Shown piece by piece: positions 12,132 through 21,283 of a DNA stretch of 64,000 bases; the stretch's first letter is position 1; each line of letters begins with the position of its first letter. Under the pieces are notes generated by a model, which saw only the letters and a list, made by a program, of their open reading frames with translations, was not told the origin of the DNA and did no database searches. This DNA comes from Symbiodinium natans (Eukaryota; Sar; Dinophyceae; Suessiales; Symbiodiniaceae): contig CAJNDS010001302.1 in the NCBI GenBank assembly GCA_905221605.1, forward strand, positions 582,501-646,500. Reading direction: 5' to 3'. The position numbers and the translations under genes are program-made.

Positions 12132-14527
12132 AAGTGGGAGGCCCGAGTTCACGCCGGAGGATGGCCACTCAGGCTCCCTCATCCAGGCCGCCTTGGGGGC
12201 TTTTTTGGGGTTTAGGGTTTGGGGTTTAGGGTTTAGGGTTTAGGGCTAGAGCCTGTAGGGTTTAGGGTTTAGGGTTTAGGGTTTAGGGTTTAGGGGTTTA
12301 GGGTTTAGGGGTTTAGGGTTTAGGGTTTAGGGTTTAGGGTTTAGGGTTTAGGGTTTAGGGTTTTTGTTGTTTCGGGGGCTTGTCGAGGTGTAAGAGTTTT
12401 GTCGGCTTTGATGATTTAGTTCTTGTAGGGCTGTAGGGCGCGGATTAAACTTCTCGGTCTTTGCAGGAGTTGCGGATATTAAAGCTTCAGGGTTTTCAGG
12501 GTGGAGCTTTCACAACCCAAGCCCTAAACCCTAAACCAAGGAAGGTGCGGGCGGGGCCTTAGTTCGCTCACGGTTCTTATATATGCGAGGCCCTCGATCC
12601 CTAAAGCCCCTGGACGGTAGTGAGAGCTCCGATGTCGCGTCGGGTTTAGGGTTTAGGGTTTAGGGTTTAGGGTCTCAGAAGCCTATAGACTGTACAACCC
12701 CAAACGCCGGCAGGTGGAGATCGCGAAGGACTCCTCCCGCGGACGCCTGGGGCAGGCAATGAAAAAGGACAGCACCGGAAGGGGGGCAGTCTGGGGTTTA
12801 GGGTTTTGGATCTAGGGTTTAGGGTTTCGGGCTTACGGGGTCCACGTGTACCAGAAGATGCCCCAAGTACCCTCAAAGCCCCTAAACCCTAAACCCTAAA
12901 CCTAAACCCTAAACCCTAAACCCTAAACCCTAAACCCTAAACCCTACCACTAAACCCTAAACCCTAAACCCTAAACCCTAAACCCTAAACCCTAAACCCT
13001 AAACCCTAAACCCTAAACCCTAAACCCTAAACCCAGCTCTCCTTCAAAAAAAGCCAAGTCCAGGAGGGCATCGCAGCCGTGAGATCCTTGCTGAAGAGGT
13101 GCCAGCTCAAGGGTCTTCTGGAAAAAACAGGGTGAGCTGGGCTGTGGGTTGTGGGTTTGGGGTTTGGGGTTTGGGTTTAGGGTTTAGGGTTTAGGGTTTA
13201 GGGTTTAGGGTTTAGGGTTTAGGGTTTAGGGTTTAGGGTTTAGGGTTTAGGGTTTAGGTTTTAGGGTTTAAGGACACCCCCCCCCCCCCCCCCTTTCCCG
13301 TTTAGGGTTTCCCCCCCCCCCCCCCCCAACTCTTCTTCTTAGATCTGGAGAATTGTTGATCGCTAACGCCTGCTTCTCTGAACCCCGGAAACGCTTGACC
13401 CCTAAACTCCACAAGCCCCTAAAAGCCCTGCATGAACCCTCTAACACCCCTGTAAACCCGAAAGCCCCAAAGCCTGCCCTAAACTCTAAACCTAGGGCCG
13501 GGAGTAGGCCCATTTGTGGCTTTTTGAGGGTTGGGGTTCCCTTATCATCCCCTTAAAACCAAGAAGGGCACCCCTTTTTGTTCCTAGGTTTACTCCCGGG
13601 TCTCTAAACCCTAAACCCTAAACCCTAAACCCTAAACCCTAAACCCTAAACCCTAAACCCTAAACCCTAAACCCTAAACCCTAAACCCTAAACCCTAAAC
13701 CCTAAACCCTAAACCCTAAACCCTAAACCCTAAACCCTAAACCCTGCCAGCCGTTCCCGAAAGCACCCTGACATCCTCCGCGCAGGTACGAGGAGGCGCT
13801 GAAGGGTCAGCTCAAGTCTGGCCCGGGTGAGCCGGAGGGTTCAGCATGATCAGGGTTTAGGGTTTTAGGGTTTAGGGTTTAGGGTGTATGGTTTAGGGAT
13901 CCTAGGAACTTTGGCGGGGTCGGGGGGGTGGGGGGGGTTAAGTGCTGTTAGCAGTGGTGGTTGTGCTACGGCGGATGTTGCAGTAGTTGCAGTTAGAAGC
14001 GCTATCTATGCACTAGTCTATAAGCAAAAACACCAATCGCAGAGCTTCATCTCGAATTCAGGAGGGCATGACCGTGTCACCACTTGCTTTTCCGGGCCTC
14101 CTGCAGCGCGTGGAGTGACCACCTTCCCCTGTAAACAGCTGTCGCAGAAGGAGTGGTAGTAGTTTGGGGGCTTTTAATATTATAGGGTTTAGGGTTTAGG
14201 GTTTAGGGTTTAGGGTTTAGGGTAGGAAACCAGGGAACAGGGTTAATATGCGAAGAGCTCCCTCGCCCTCTTCTTTTCCGCACCGAACCTCATGGTTGTT
14301 GGAGGTTTGCTTTGGTGCGAATCTGCAGGCCCAGTTTTCTACCCGAATTCATGGTCTGCCAGAGAAAAGAACCGCCCAGGATGAGGAAGTGAGGATGCCT
14401 CAGCCCTAGAACCGCCCTAAAGCCCCAAGTCCCACACTCAAACCCCAGCTAAACCAAGCTAGGCCACCGGTGTAGACTTCCCTAAACCCTAAGCCCGAAT
14501 CCTGTTCCAGACCCGAAAGGAACTTAA
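12132..14527 (+). CDS. Spliced gene in telomeric-repeat introns, 3' part
   Basis: Exons 12132-12198, 12714-12788, 13037-13131, 13786-13826 and a last exon from 14511. The first four join in phase (0, 0, 2). Their donors are GC (GGGG|GCTTTTTT), GT (GTCTGG) and twice GTGAGC; acceptors are CCCAG, CGGCAG, CCCAG and GCGCAG. The peptide reads SGRPEFTPEDGHSGSLIQAA, then VEIAKDSSRGRLGQAMKKDS, then IAAVRSLLKRCQLKGLLEKT, then GYEEALKGQLKSGP. In phase, the last exon gives five more residues and TAA at 14525; another frame there is longer. Function unknown. Each intron carries TTTAGGG just after the donor and CCCTAAA before the acceptor. Several exons also read on minus, so strand rests on the repeated GTGAGC donors and phase. 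Confidence 0.5.
12193..12360. repeat. TTTAGGG array after donor
   Basis: About twenty TTTAGGG heptamers with a few TTTAGGGG variants. The first unit begins within 20 bp of the GC donor at 12199. Confidence 0.95.
12874..13034. repeat. CCCTAAA array before acceptor
   Basis: About 22 near-perfect CCCTAAA units. The array stops at the acceptor CCCAG of the exon beginning at 13037, so telomeric sequence makes up the polypyrimidine-like region. Confidence 0.95.
13160..13275. repeat. TTTAGGG array after donor
   Basis: About 15 TTTAGGG units starting 28 bp after the GTGAGC donor at 13132. It is followed by two poly-C tracts (13276-13294 and 13311-13327). Confidence 0.95.
13495..13606. repeat. Fold-back element, family F4
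   Basis: Imperfect terminal inverted repeats: GGGAGTAGGCCCATTT at the left and CCTAGGTTTACTCCC at the right. Inner arms contain TTCCCTTAT and AGAAGGGCACCCCTTTT. Related copies lie at 41.39 and 44.70 kb, with a partial copy at 46.28 kb. It sits inside intron 13132-13785. Confidence 0.6.
13604..13745. repeat. CCCTAAA array
   Basis: About 20 perfect CCCTAAA units ending 40 bp before the acceptor of the exon at 13786. It forms a long inverted partner to the TTTAGGG array at 13160-13275 within the same intron. Confidence 0.95.
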
Positions 14528-14787
14528 CTCTGACGGCTGGCTGGTTCCAGTGTTTGGTCTAATGTCTATAAATAATGTGGATTGGGTTTAGAGTTTAGGG
14601 TTTAGAGTTTAGGGTTTAGAGTTTAGGGTTTGGGGTTTGGTGTTTAGGGTTACCTTCTTTGGGCTATTTGGAGCCTTAGGGGTAAATTATGGTTTAGGGT
14701 TTCGGTTCGGGTTATGTGCCAGGGGCTTTAGGCATCTTTCAACTTGTTCCCATGGCCTTTGGCGGAAACCCTAAACCCTAAACCCTA
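14528..14787. repeat. TTTAGGG variants, then CCCTAAA insertion target
   Basis: TTTAGGG/TTTAGAG units at 14585-14650 are followed by unique sequence and a short CCCTAAA run (14767-14787). The LTR element is inserted into that run. Confidence 0.85.
14783..14787. other. Target-site duplication (CCCTA), left copy
   Basis: CCCTA immediately left of the element is repeated at 20606-20610 immediately right of it. A 5-bp duplication is typical of LTR retrotransposon integration. Because the target is itself a CCCTAAA repeat, the match alone would be weak; it is supported by the identical LTR ends. Confidence 0.7.
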
Positions 14788-15074
14788 TACGGGGGCAACC
14801 GAAAGGGAACAGGGAAAGAAACCAACCCTCAACAGTCGCCTATATAGATTTCCCAGATCGAACCAGAAACAAGAACACCCAACCCTAAGGGGACAAGATA
14901 AGGGAGAAGGGACGGGACTACTCCAACCCGTTAAACCCAACCCCAAGCGTACGTACTTTTTCAACAAAAGCTGACGGCTCTCGGCCATCTTGAGCCAAGC
15001 ATGTTTTCCGGGTTCATTAACCCTTTCAACTCTCAACACTAACTCTTTTCTACAATACCAGTTGCAGCTCCGCA
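14788..15074 (-). repeat. 3' LTR (287 bp)
   Basis: One base differs from 20319-20605. It contains CTATATAGA near 14840, which may be a TATA-like element in the other orientation, and a CGTACGTAC palindrome near 14947. Confidence 0.92.
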
Positions 15075-15086
15075 CTCCCCCTGTCC
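15075..15086 (-). promoter_or_regulatory. Polypurine tract
   Basis: On the minus strand GGACAGGGGGAG lies directly before the 3' LTR, the position and composition expected of the plus-strand DNA primer of an LTR retrotransposon. Confidence 0.75.
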
Positions 15087-15445
15087 TAAGATTTCCTAGG
15101 ACACATTGGAGGTGCAGATCTTTGGCCAAAAACTGCCATTAGGGCAGCAGCCAGCTGCTTGAAATGCACAATATGGTTTTACGTCTACCAGGACGAAATT
15201 ATAGCACATTGGCTAAATCCACTAACCATAGAGAATCTTTTTTCACCATGATCCTCTCATCACTGAAGACTCCTTGGCCTTCTTCACCACAAACTGTGGT
15301 CTTCGCTACGCGAAAAGCTACTGACTTCTACTATCAGGGATTTCCATACCCTTAATAGTAACCACCACATTTGTCAGCACATTGGCTGTTCCAGCGCACC
15401 TGTCTCCAGAAAGAGAAAAACCATCCCTTCATCCATACCATCCAA

Positions 15446-18034
15446 TCACTTCTTTTTCCGATTGTTGGCAATCTTGAGGTGAAGTTGCAGCAGAATATAC
15501 TCCAGGTCCGAAACTGCAAGAACAGGATCCTGTACGCCCCTTTGAATTGAGGATACCAATCCTTCTCTTTTTGCGTCCTCAATCGCTTGGCAAGATTGAC
15601 CCAGCTCTGCACTCACAGCCGTAGACGCTTGCGCATCCACATCAGGAGGACGATCCTTTTCCTCAGGACCTTTCACCACCACCACTTCTCCCTTTTTGGG
15701 ACTCTGACTTTTCTCCTTCTTCTTCGCCTTTCCACCGACGTTTAACTTTGTGCGCATTTTCGAGGCTTTTTCCCCTGCAGAAACCGCCGCATTGGATGAT
15801 GATCCACTCTTCTCAATGGTCGCCGGCATCTTCTTAGGCTTTGGAACCAGGAGAGTGTAAGGATCTTCGATAACTGCAGTTTTCCTCTTCTTTTTAACCT
15901 TTTTTGCCTCCTCCTCGACGACAACCTCCGTCTCAGAAGTCTCAACCACCTCCTTTTCGGCAGGAATATTTTTGCTGGACTCCCTTTCTAGGGACCTCTT
16001 CTTGCCCCTTTTGGGATCTTTTTCTTCTTCCACGTTGGCTCGCTCGAACCATATCCTCAGGTCATTGACCCATTCTTCCACCTCCTCGAGCGAAACCTCA
16101 TACGACTTCACTACTTCGTGAAGTTCCAGCACGGACAACATATCGTCGGTCCACGATACCCATTCTCTATCCATCTGGTCAGCATCTCCCTTGAACTTCA
16201 GGAGTTTGAACAGTGGGTCCGCCTCTGCTCGGGCCAAATCTGTTTTGCCATTCGACAGAAATGAAATCGCTTCCATCAACAGTTCCGACATTTTGGTGTC
16301 ATCGTCATAGGTCATGGAATACTCCTCACCATCATCGAACTGTTCAGGAGAGATCTCCTTTTCTCCACCATTTGCACCAGAACTTCTCCTTGGACCATCC
16401 CTTGGGGGCGTCCTTGGAGACCTTGGCCTCTGTTCATCCAGCGGAACACCATGCTCGAAGACACACCTGTCACCATAACGACACTTCCCAGACCGAGCAA
16501 ACTGGATGCACCTCACACCAGTTGCATCATGCGAGAACGCACAATCCTTTCCAGCGAAACAGTCTCTCCCTGCCACATAGTATTTGCACCAATACGAATG
16601 TAGCACCACATCATCTTCTGAATGGATGAATTTGCAGTCTTCACCAAATTTGCAGCGATCTTTCCCCTTGCTGAACCAATAGCAGAAGCCTTTCTTCCTC
16701 TTCTCCAAGCGCTCTGCCTCGAACCGGTCCATAGGGCGATTCTGCTCTACATGAACATTGCCATGTGCCTGGGAACTGCTCCCTTCACCCAACGTGCTAT
16801 CAGTATTTGATGCTTGGAGTACAGCTGGAAAACCTGGCCTTGGTCCTACCACCTTCATGATTGGTTTTCCGCCAGCTCCTGAGCCACGCTGAGACGATCC
16901 AAAAACATTGAACTTCTTCATGAAGGCTTTCCTAGTGCCGATCTTCTGCACCCTTTTGATTGGACGCTTCACGGTTCCAACCTTGCATCCAGATACGTTC
17001 AAACGACACAACCTCCTATACCCAGCTCTATATCCCTTTTTCCAAAGAGCCATAAGAATTTTAGAGGCAGTAACATTCTCCACCTCTACCTTTTCCAACG
17101 ATCCCTCACTTCCCGGAACAAACCCCTCCAGCCCATCCATATCTGAAGACCTTTCCATCTTTTTTGACACCACTTCGTCGAGGTAGTCTTCAGAGATCCA
17201 GGGTAAGTTCCTCTTAGAGGAAGGATTGTCACCATTGTTTGGTCCTTCACCAGGATACCCCTTTGTGCTGTCAAAGATCTTCCCAGTAGTGCGGTCCTGC
17301 GTAGAGAAATTGGAAGCAACGCGAGAGTACACTGACCACAAGAAAATCCTTGTGCCCGCCAGTCTTGACGACCCACTGGATGTCTCCTCTTCCGGAGAGA
17401 CTTCTGGCGCTTTGCCATCCCTTCCAGTGTCACCAAGTGTCTCACCTCCAGCATCTTCAATGGGAATAAGGGATTCATTGTTCCCTTGATCTAGTACCGC
17501 ATCTTGTTGATCGGGGATCTCCAGCACCATTCCTGTAGGATCCACTTCCTCATCAGCATCGTCGTCCATTCTTCTCCAGAGAACTTCCAATTGATCAGCG
17601 CAAGTCGCCGCCTGAAGGAACTCCATCATTTGATCCCTCCCGTGCTGCCAGAGAAACTCGGAATTCACCACTGTCCCTTGGCCTCCAAGTCTAAGGAATG
17701 GAGCGACCAGATTGGCTACCCTTGCCATAAGTTCCACATGAACTTCCATGCCTGGACTGCGACTCCAATCATAGGCTATTGCCTCCATAGCAGTTCCAAA
17801 CTTTTCAGTATTTCTGAATTCCTTTTCCAGACCAGGAGAAAGCAGTGCACCCATCACCGAAAGAGGATAATTTCCCACCACCGGCAAGCACGGATTGTCA
17901 TGGAACGAATGATGCAAATCACAATAATATCCTTGATCTCTCCTTTCAAAAAGGATTGACTGTTGGAATCTTGGTACCATTGACCAGCATACCATGAATC
18001 TGTCCACCACGTACTCCAGCCGCTGGGTTTCCAT
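15446..18034 (-). CDS. Retroelement ORF2: Gag-like protein with three CCCH zinc fingers
   Basis: 862 codons ending at TAG/TAA-class stop at 15446. Three CCCH fingers lie at residues about 451-471 (C-X9-C-X5-C-X3-H), 483-502 and 509-528 (both C-X8-C-X5-C-X3-H), a fold that usually binds RNA. Residues about 60-160 are helical and resemble a capsid-like Gag segment, but this is only inference. A long acidic and Lys-rich tail with nuclear-signal-like clusters (KKVKKKRKT) follows, ending in NNRKKK. No catalytic retroelement motif is present. The annotated ATG lies inside ORF1; the region overlapping ORF1 (17854-18034) is open in both frames, so expression by -1 frameshift from ORF1 is possible. 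Nucleic-acid packaging is the most likely role. Confidence 0.75.
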   Translation of the reverse strand: METQRLEYVVDRFMVCWSMVPRFQQSILFERRDQGYYCDLHHSFHDNPCLPVVGNYPLSVMGALLSPGLEKEFRNTEKFGTAMEAIAYDWSRSPGMEVHVELMARVANLVAPFLRLGGQGTVVNSEFLWQHGRDQMMEFLQAATCADQLEVLWRRMDDDADEEVDPTGMVLEIPDQQDAVLDQGNNESLIPIEDAGGETLGDTGRDGKAPEVSPEEETSSGSSRLAGTRIFLWSVYSRVASNFSTQDRTTGKIFDSTKGYPGEGPNNGDNPSSKRNLPWISEDYLDEVVSKKMERSSDMDGLEGFVPGSEGSLEKVEVENVTASKILMALWKKGYRAGYRRLCRLNVSGCKVGTVKRPIKRVQKIGTRKAFMKKFNVFGSSQRGSGAGGKPIMKVVGPRPGFPAVLQASNTDSTLGEGSSSQAHGNVHVEQNRPMDRFEAERLEKRKKGFCYWFSKGKDRCKFGEDCKFIHSEDDVVLHSYWCKYYVAGRDCFAGKDCAFSHDATGVRCIQFARSGKCRYGDRCVFEHGVPLDEQRPRSPRTPPRDGPRRSSGANGGEKEISPEQFDDGEEYSMTYDDDTKMSELLMEAISFLSNGKTDLARAEADPLFKLLKFKGDADQMDREWVSWTDDMLSVLELHEVVKSYEVSLEEVEEWVNDLRIWFERANVEEEKDPKRGKKRSLERESSKNIPAEKEVVETSETEVVVEEEAKKVKKKRKTAVIEDPYTLLVPKPKKMPATIEKSGSSSNAAVSAGEKASKMRTKLNVGGKAKKKEKSQSPKKGEVVVVKGPEEKDRPPDVDAQASTAVSAELGQSCQAIEDAKREGLVSSIQRGVQDPVLAVSDLEYILLQLHLKIANNRKKK

Positions 18035-20253
18035 TTACGCAGCGTCGAAGAAGAGTCCTCCTCGTCCTCTTCCAAAACCAGAAAGGTGTCCAAGATTATG
18101 GTACCATCATCTTCCACTCGCTTCACTGTTCCATTGACAGTATCACCAAATTTGAACTGATATGCATTATTCCCTTCTGCAGGAATCAACACATTCACAT
18201 CACCATGGTCCAAAAAGGCTCCATACCCATTGATGCAGCGCACTAGACCCATGATCTCATCTCCCTCTTGATAGCAATGTGTCCCAGGTGATTCCAAGGC
18301 TCCCGCTCGGGGCACTTTCTTTGCATGCTCTTCAGAAACCATCTCTGTATCATCGGCTCCTGGCGCATCCTTTGTCTTCACCTTTGGGTCACACTGCTCG
18401 TCCTGCTCCACGAGTCCCACAAGCTCATCTTTTTTGTGCTCCTGGATTTCAGGATCTTCCTTTTTTCCAGCCAATGGCTTTGCCTCATCCGTTACAGTTC
18501 GCTCGGTGTCGACTTCCGGTGAACTTCCAGACGGCAACGCTTCTCCCTTCATGGGAGTGGACCCATCATTGGAGTCTTTTGTCATGCCTTCTGCAGCAGG
18601 CAAATTTTCTTCCACTGCAGGGCTATTGAATTGCTCATCCGCGGCAGGTACATTTTCTTCCACCGCAGGCTCCTTTGGTTCCATGGCCTCCAAAGGAGAA
18701 TTTCCACCATCATTGACCACAGCTGCCTCATTGGCTCCGGTGTAGCCCTTGTCATTTCGTTCCTCGCTGCTAACTTCAGGTTGCACCAGTGCGTCCACCT
18801 GTGAACCTCCATCGTCAGCTGCTACAGAGACCTGCGCCCCATTGTTGCAGTCATCCGCGGAACGTGACACCATATGCGCCTCGACCCGTGCTTTTCCTGC
18901 ACTCCAGGTACTATCTGGCGCGTTGACCCGCGCTTCATTGGCGCTCCAGGCCTCATCTTTCCGATCAACCGTGTCTCCAGCAGTTTCAGAAGTTTCCTTT
19001 TCCCTTTGAATGGCAGAATTCTCGGCACCAAACGAAGAGACCTCCTCAGTCGTAATGCACAACTTTTTCCCTTCGTCATCCAAATCTCCAGGGCCATCTT
19101 CCTGAACGACAGGCACCACATCCACCACTCGCTCTTCTGCAGCCGACACAATTCCGATCTCCACATTGGGCATTTTTCCTTCTGGACCCACCGATTCCAC
19201 CGCTGCCACACCCTCAGAAAGCGCCTCCATCTCTTCCCGATCCAGATGTTGAGCTTCAGCGATGTCTGCTCGGTTTCCAGAAATCCCCTCTTCATCAGGA
19301 GAACCCGAGGTCGGGGCGTCACCACCAGCCCTAGGACCGCTATCCCTGATAGTAGAGGAAAAATCTTTTTCACCTACACTATTTACACCACTGTTGACAC
19401 TTTCCATGCTACCCTGTTGTGCCCTAGAAGACTCAGTAGGTGACGAGGACGATGTAGCACCCAGCGCTGGCTCGTCATCCACAGGGACAATGCCCATTCC
19501 AACACCTGGCCCCTCGCTGTTTCCAGCCATTCCAGTCTTCTTAGGCACCACCCATTGGGTATCTCCAGTGTCTAAACAGTAAAGATATTCTCTCCCATCA
19601 TCATGAAAATGGCGTTCCCATGTCTTCCCATCGCAGTCGATGATTGGAAGGTCAGCAGCTTGAGACACTTTGCCTCCACCATCAGCGTATAAGTCTTCAT
19701 CTGACTCTTGCTGTATTCTTGCTGCCTCCAATTCCAGGATTTCTCCTTCACTCATCACCATAGCAACAGGAACGACTCCTTCTGCGTCCCCAACGACGAG
19801 GATACTGCTTTTTGTCGCAGCAACAGGCGCAGTTTCTTCCGCTTCACCTGTCAACAGATCACCACTTTCAGCCGCGAAACTCACTTTGTTGCGAGCTCGC
19901 TTGGAAACAGGGATAACATCCCCAACCAGTTCTGTCTGGCACCCTTGCTCCACCATCTTTGACGTAGAGGAGCTTGTTGTTGGCGCTCCCGTTGATTCAG
20001 CAGATTCCGCAGCTCGAAGAAGATGCCCATGTTTGCTCAGAAGGCGCAGCAAAACTACTTCCATCTGGTCTTCCAGTCCTTCCACCACCGGCTTCTCTTC
20101 GCCACGCATACCACCAACATCAACCAGAGCTTCCACATTGGGAACAACTTTTTCACCCGTTGCAGACCTTTTGACACCACCTTCACCTTGGTCGCCCACA
20201 TTGGAGCTCGATGATGCCGCACCAGTCCGTAACCAGTTGGTCGCCATGGCCAT
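17854..20253 (-). CDS. Retroelement ORF1: WW and S1 domain protein
   Basis: 799 codons from an ATG about 65 bp after the 5' LTR. A WW-like domain at residues about 209-238 (GKTWERHFHDDGREYLYCLD, second Trp in TQWVVP) would bind proline-rich peptides. An S1 RNA-binding-like fold lies at about 650-715 (GDEIMGLVRCINGYGAFLDH, with DTVNGTVKRV). Between them is a long acidic, Ser/Glu/Ala-rich, probably disordered region. The C-terminus is Trp-rich (SGWSTWWTDSWYAGQWYQD). The last 60 codons overlap ORF2. Neither domain is standard for a Gag protein, so these may be captured host modules or dinoflagellate-specific Gag parts. Confidence 0.75.
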   Translation of the reverse strand: MAMATNWLRTGAASSSSNVGDQGEGGVKRSATGEKVVPNVEALVDVGGMRGEEKPVVEGLEDQMEVVLLRLLSKHGHLLRAAESAESTGAPTTSSSTSKMVEQGCQTELVGDVIPVSKRARNKVSFAAESGDLLTGEAEETAPVAATKSSILVVGDAEGVVPVAMVMSEGEILELEAARIQQESDEDLYADGGGKVSQAADLPIIDCDGKTWERHFHDDGREYLYCLDTGDTQWVVPKKTGMAGNSEGPGVGMGIVPVDDEPALGATSSSSPTESSRAQQGSMESVNSGVNSVGEKDFSSTIRDSGPRAGGDAPTSGSPDEEGISGNRADIAEAQHLDREEMEALSEGVAAVESVGPEGKMPNVEIGIVSAAEERVVDVVPVVQEDGPGDLDDEGKKLCITTEEVSSFGAENSAIQREKETSETAGDTVDRKDEAWSANEARVNAPDSTWSAGKARVEAHMVSRSADDCNNGAQVSVAADDGGSQVDALVQPEVSSEERNDKGYTGANEAAVVNDGGNSPLEAMEPKEPAVEENVPAADEQFNSPAVEENLPAAEGMTKDSNDGSTPMKGEALPSGSSPEVDTERTVTDEAKPLAGKKEDPEIQEHKKDELVGLVEQDEQCDPKVKTKDAPGADDTEMVSEEHAKKVPRAGALESPGTHCYQEGDEIMGLVRCINGYGAFLDHGDVNVLIPAEGNNAYQFKFGDTVNGTVKRVEDDGTIILDTFLVLEEDEEDSSSTLRKWKPSGWSTWWTDSWYAGQWYQDSNSQSFLKGEIKDIIVICIIRSMTIRACRWWEIILFR

Positions 20254-20306
20254 GGCTTCAAACTTCCACCCTAAAGCCGAAACACAAACCGCAGGGAACC
20301 TAATTT

Positions 20307-20318
20307 GGGCTCATAACC
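20307..20318 (-). promoter_or_regulatory. Primer-binding site, half-tRNA-Met type
   Basis: The 12 bases abutting the 5' LTR read GGTTATGAGCCC on the element strand. This is complementary to GGGCTCATAACC, the anticodon stem-loop (CAU anticodon) of a methionine tRNA, not to a tRNA 3' end. Priming from a cleaved Met tRNA is known for Drosophila copia and yeast Ty5. The site therefore supports a Ty1/copia relationship despite the missing polymerase. Confidence 0.7.
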
Positions 20319-20605
20319 TACGGGGGCAACCGAAAGGGAACAGGGAAAGAAACCAACCCTCAACAGTCGCCTATATAGATTTCCCAGATCGAACCAGAAA
20401 CAAGAACACCCAACCCTAAGGGGACAAGATAAGGGAGAAGGGACGGGACTACTCCAACCCGTTAAACCCAACCTCAAGCGTACGTACTTTTTCAACAAAA
20501 GCTGACGGCTCTCGGCCATCTTGAGCCAAGCATGTTTTCCGGGTTCATTAACCCTTTCAACTCTCAACACTAACTCTTTTCTACAATACCAGTTGCAGCT
20601 CCGCA
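20319..20605 (-). repeat. 5' LTR (287 bp)
   Basis: Direct copy of 14788-15074 with one substitution (T at 20474). CCCTA at 20606-20610 is the second target-site duplication, followed by more CCCTAAA. Confidence 0.92.
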
Positions 20606-20610
20606 CCCTA

Positions 20611-21283
20611 AACCCTAAACCCTAAACCCTAAACCCTAAAACCCTGAACCCTAAGAATGAGGTCCTAGGGGGCTCAGGCTCGGAGCCGCTGTCTTAAGGG
20701 CTGAGGGTGGCCCAAACCCCAAACCCCAAACCCCAAACCCTAATTCCTAAACCCTCAACCCTAAACCCCAAACCCTAAACCCTAAACCCTAAACCCTAAA
20801 CCCAAAACCTCGAAGCATCGGCTGGGCCCTTTGTGTCTTGTGCTTCGGCCACAGTGACCAAGAGATCCGAACACTCCGGGGTTGTAAGCACCCCCGATAA
20901 AAGCAGTACATCTTTAGCCCAAAACGCCTAAACCCTATGACAAACGTGTGGTTTAGTGAGCCCTGAATCCTAAGCCCTGTAAGAATGCCAAGCCATGCAA
21001 GAAGCCCCCTGCGACACCCTAAGATCTTTGAGCAGAAACACAAAAGTGATGAATGCCCGACTGCCCCAAACCACACGAAATCACGGAACCCTCATTTTCG
21101 TGCGGCCACCAGGAGCAGAAAGCCTTAAACCCTAAACTGCCCGAAGCCTGAAACCTTAAGCCCTCAAGCCCTAAACTCTCAAAAAGGGGATGCCGAAAAT
21201 GCCCTTAAAACCCAAAAAACCCTAAAAACCCGAAATAGCCTAAAAGCCCTAAATACCCTAAACTTTCAGCCCTTCACTGCAAG
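20611..21283. repeat. CCCTAAA and variant arrays
   Basis: CCCTAAA at 20606-20645, CCCAAAC variants at 20712-20745, CCCTAAA at 20776-20802, and degenerate CCTAAA-rich sequence to 21270. A minus frame at 20789-21076 looks accidental. No exon was called. Confidence 0.8.

Larger units (their letters stand above)
14788..20605 (-). mobile_element. Copia-like LTR retrotransposon, apparently non-autonomous
   Basis: 5818-bp element on the minus strand with two 287-bp direct LTRs (14788-15074 and 20319-20605) that differ at one base (14943 versus 20474). On the minus strand the LTRs start TGCGG and end CCGTA, and a CCCTA duplication flanks the element. A primer-binding site adjoins the 5' LTR and a purine tract adjoins the 3' LTR. 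Between them are two long ORFs (799 and 862 codons) overlapping in different frames. I see no protease, integrase or reverse-transcriptase motifs in either ORF or in the 370 bp after the second. The likely reading is a large non-autonomous derivative mobilised by a relative elsewhere. Near-identical LTRs indicate recent insertion. It lies among intron-like telomeric DNA, antisense to plus-strand genes. Confidence 0.9.

Noticed and set aside
13036-13140. Minus-strand reading of this exon
   Set aside because: It is open with a fair acceptor, but the plus reading has two GTGAGC donors and consistent phase over four exons. Kept as a caveat.
20307-20318. A tRNA-Met gene fragment
   Set aside because: Only the anticodon-arm complement is present, at the exact primer-binding position. 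There is no cloverleaf around it.
16213-20419. Several plus-strand ORFs over the retroelement
   Set aside because: They are antisense shadows of the two long minus-strand ORFs that carry recognisable WW, S1 and CCCH motifs.
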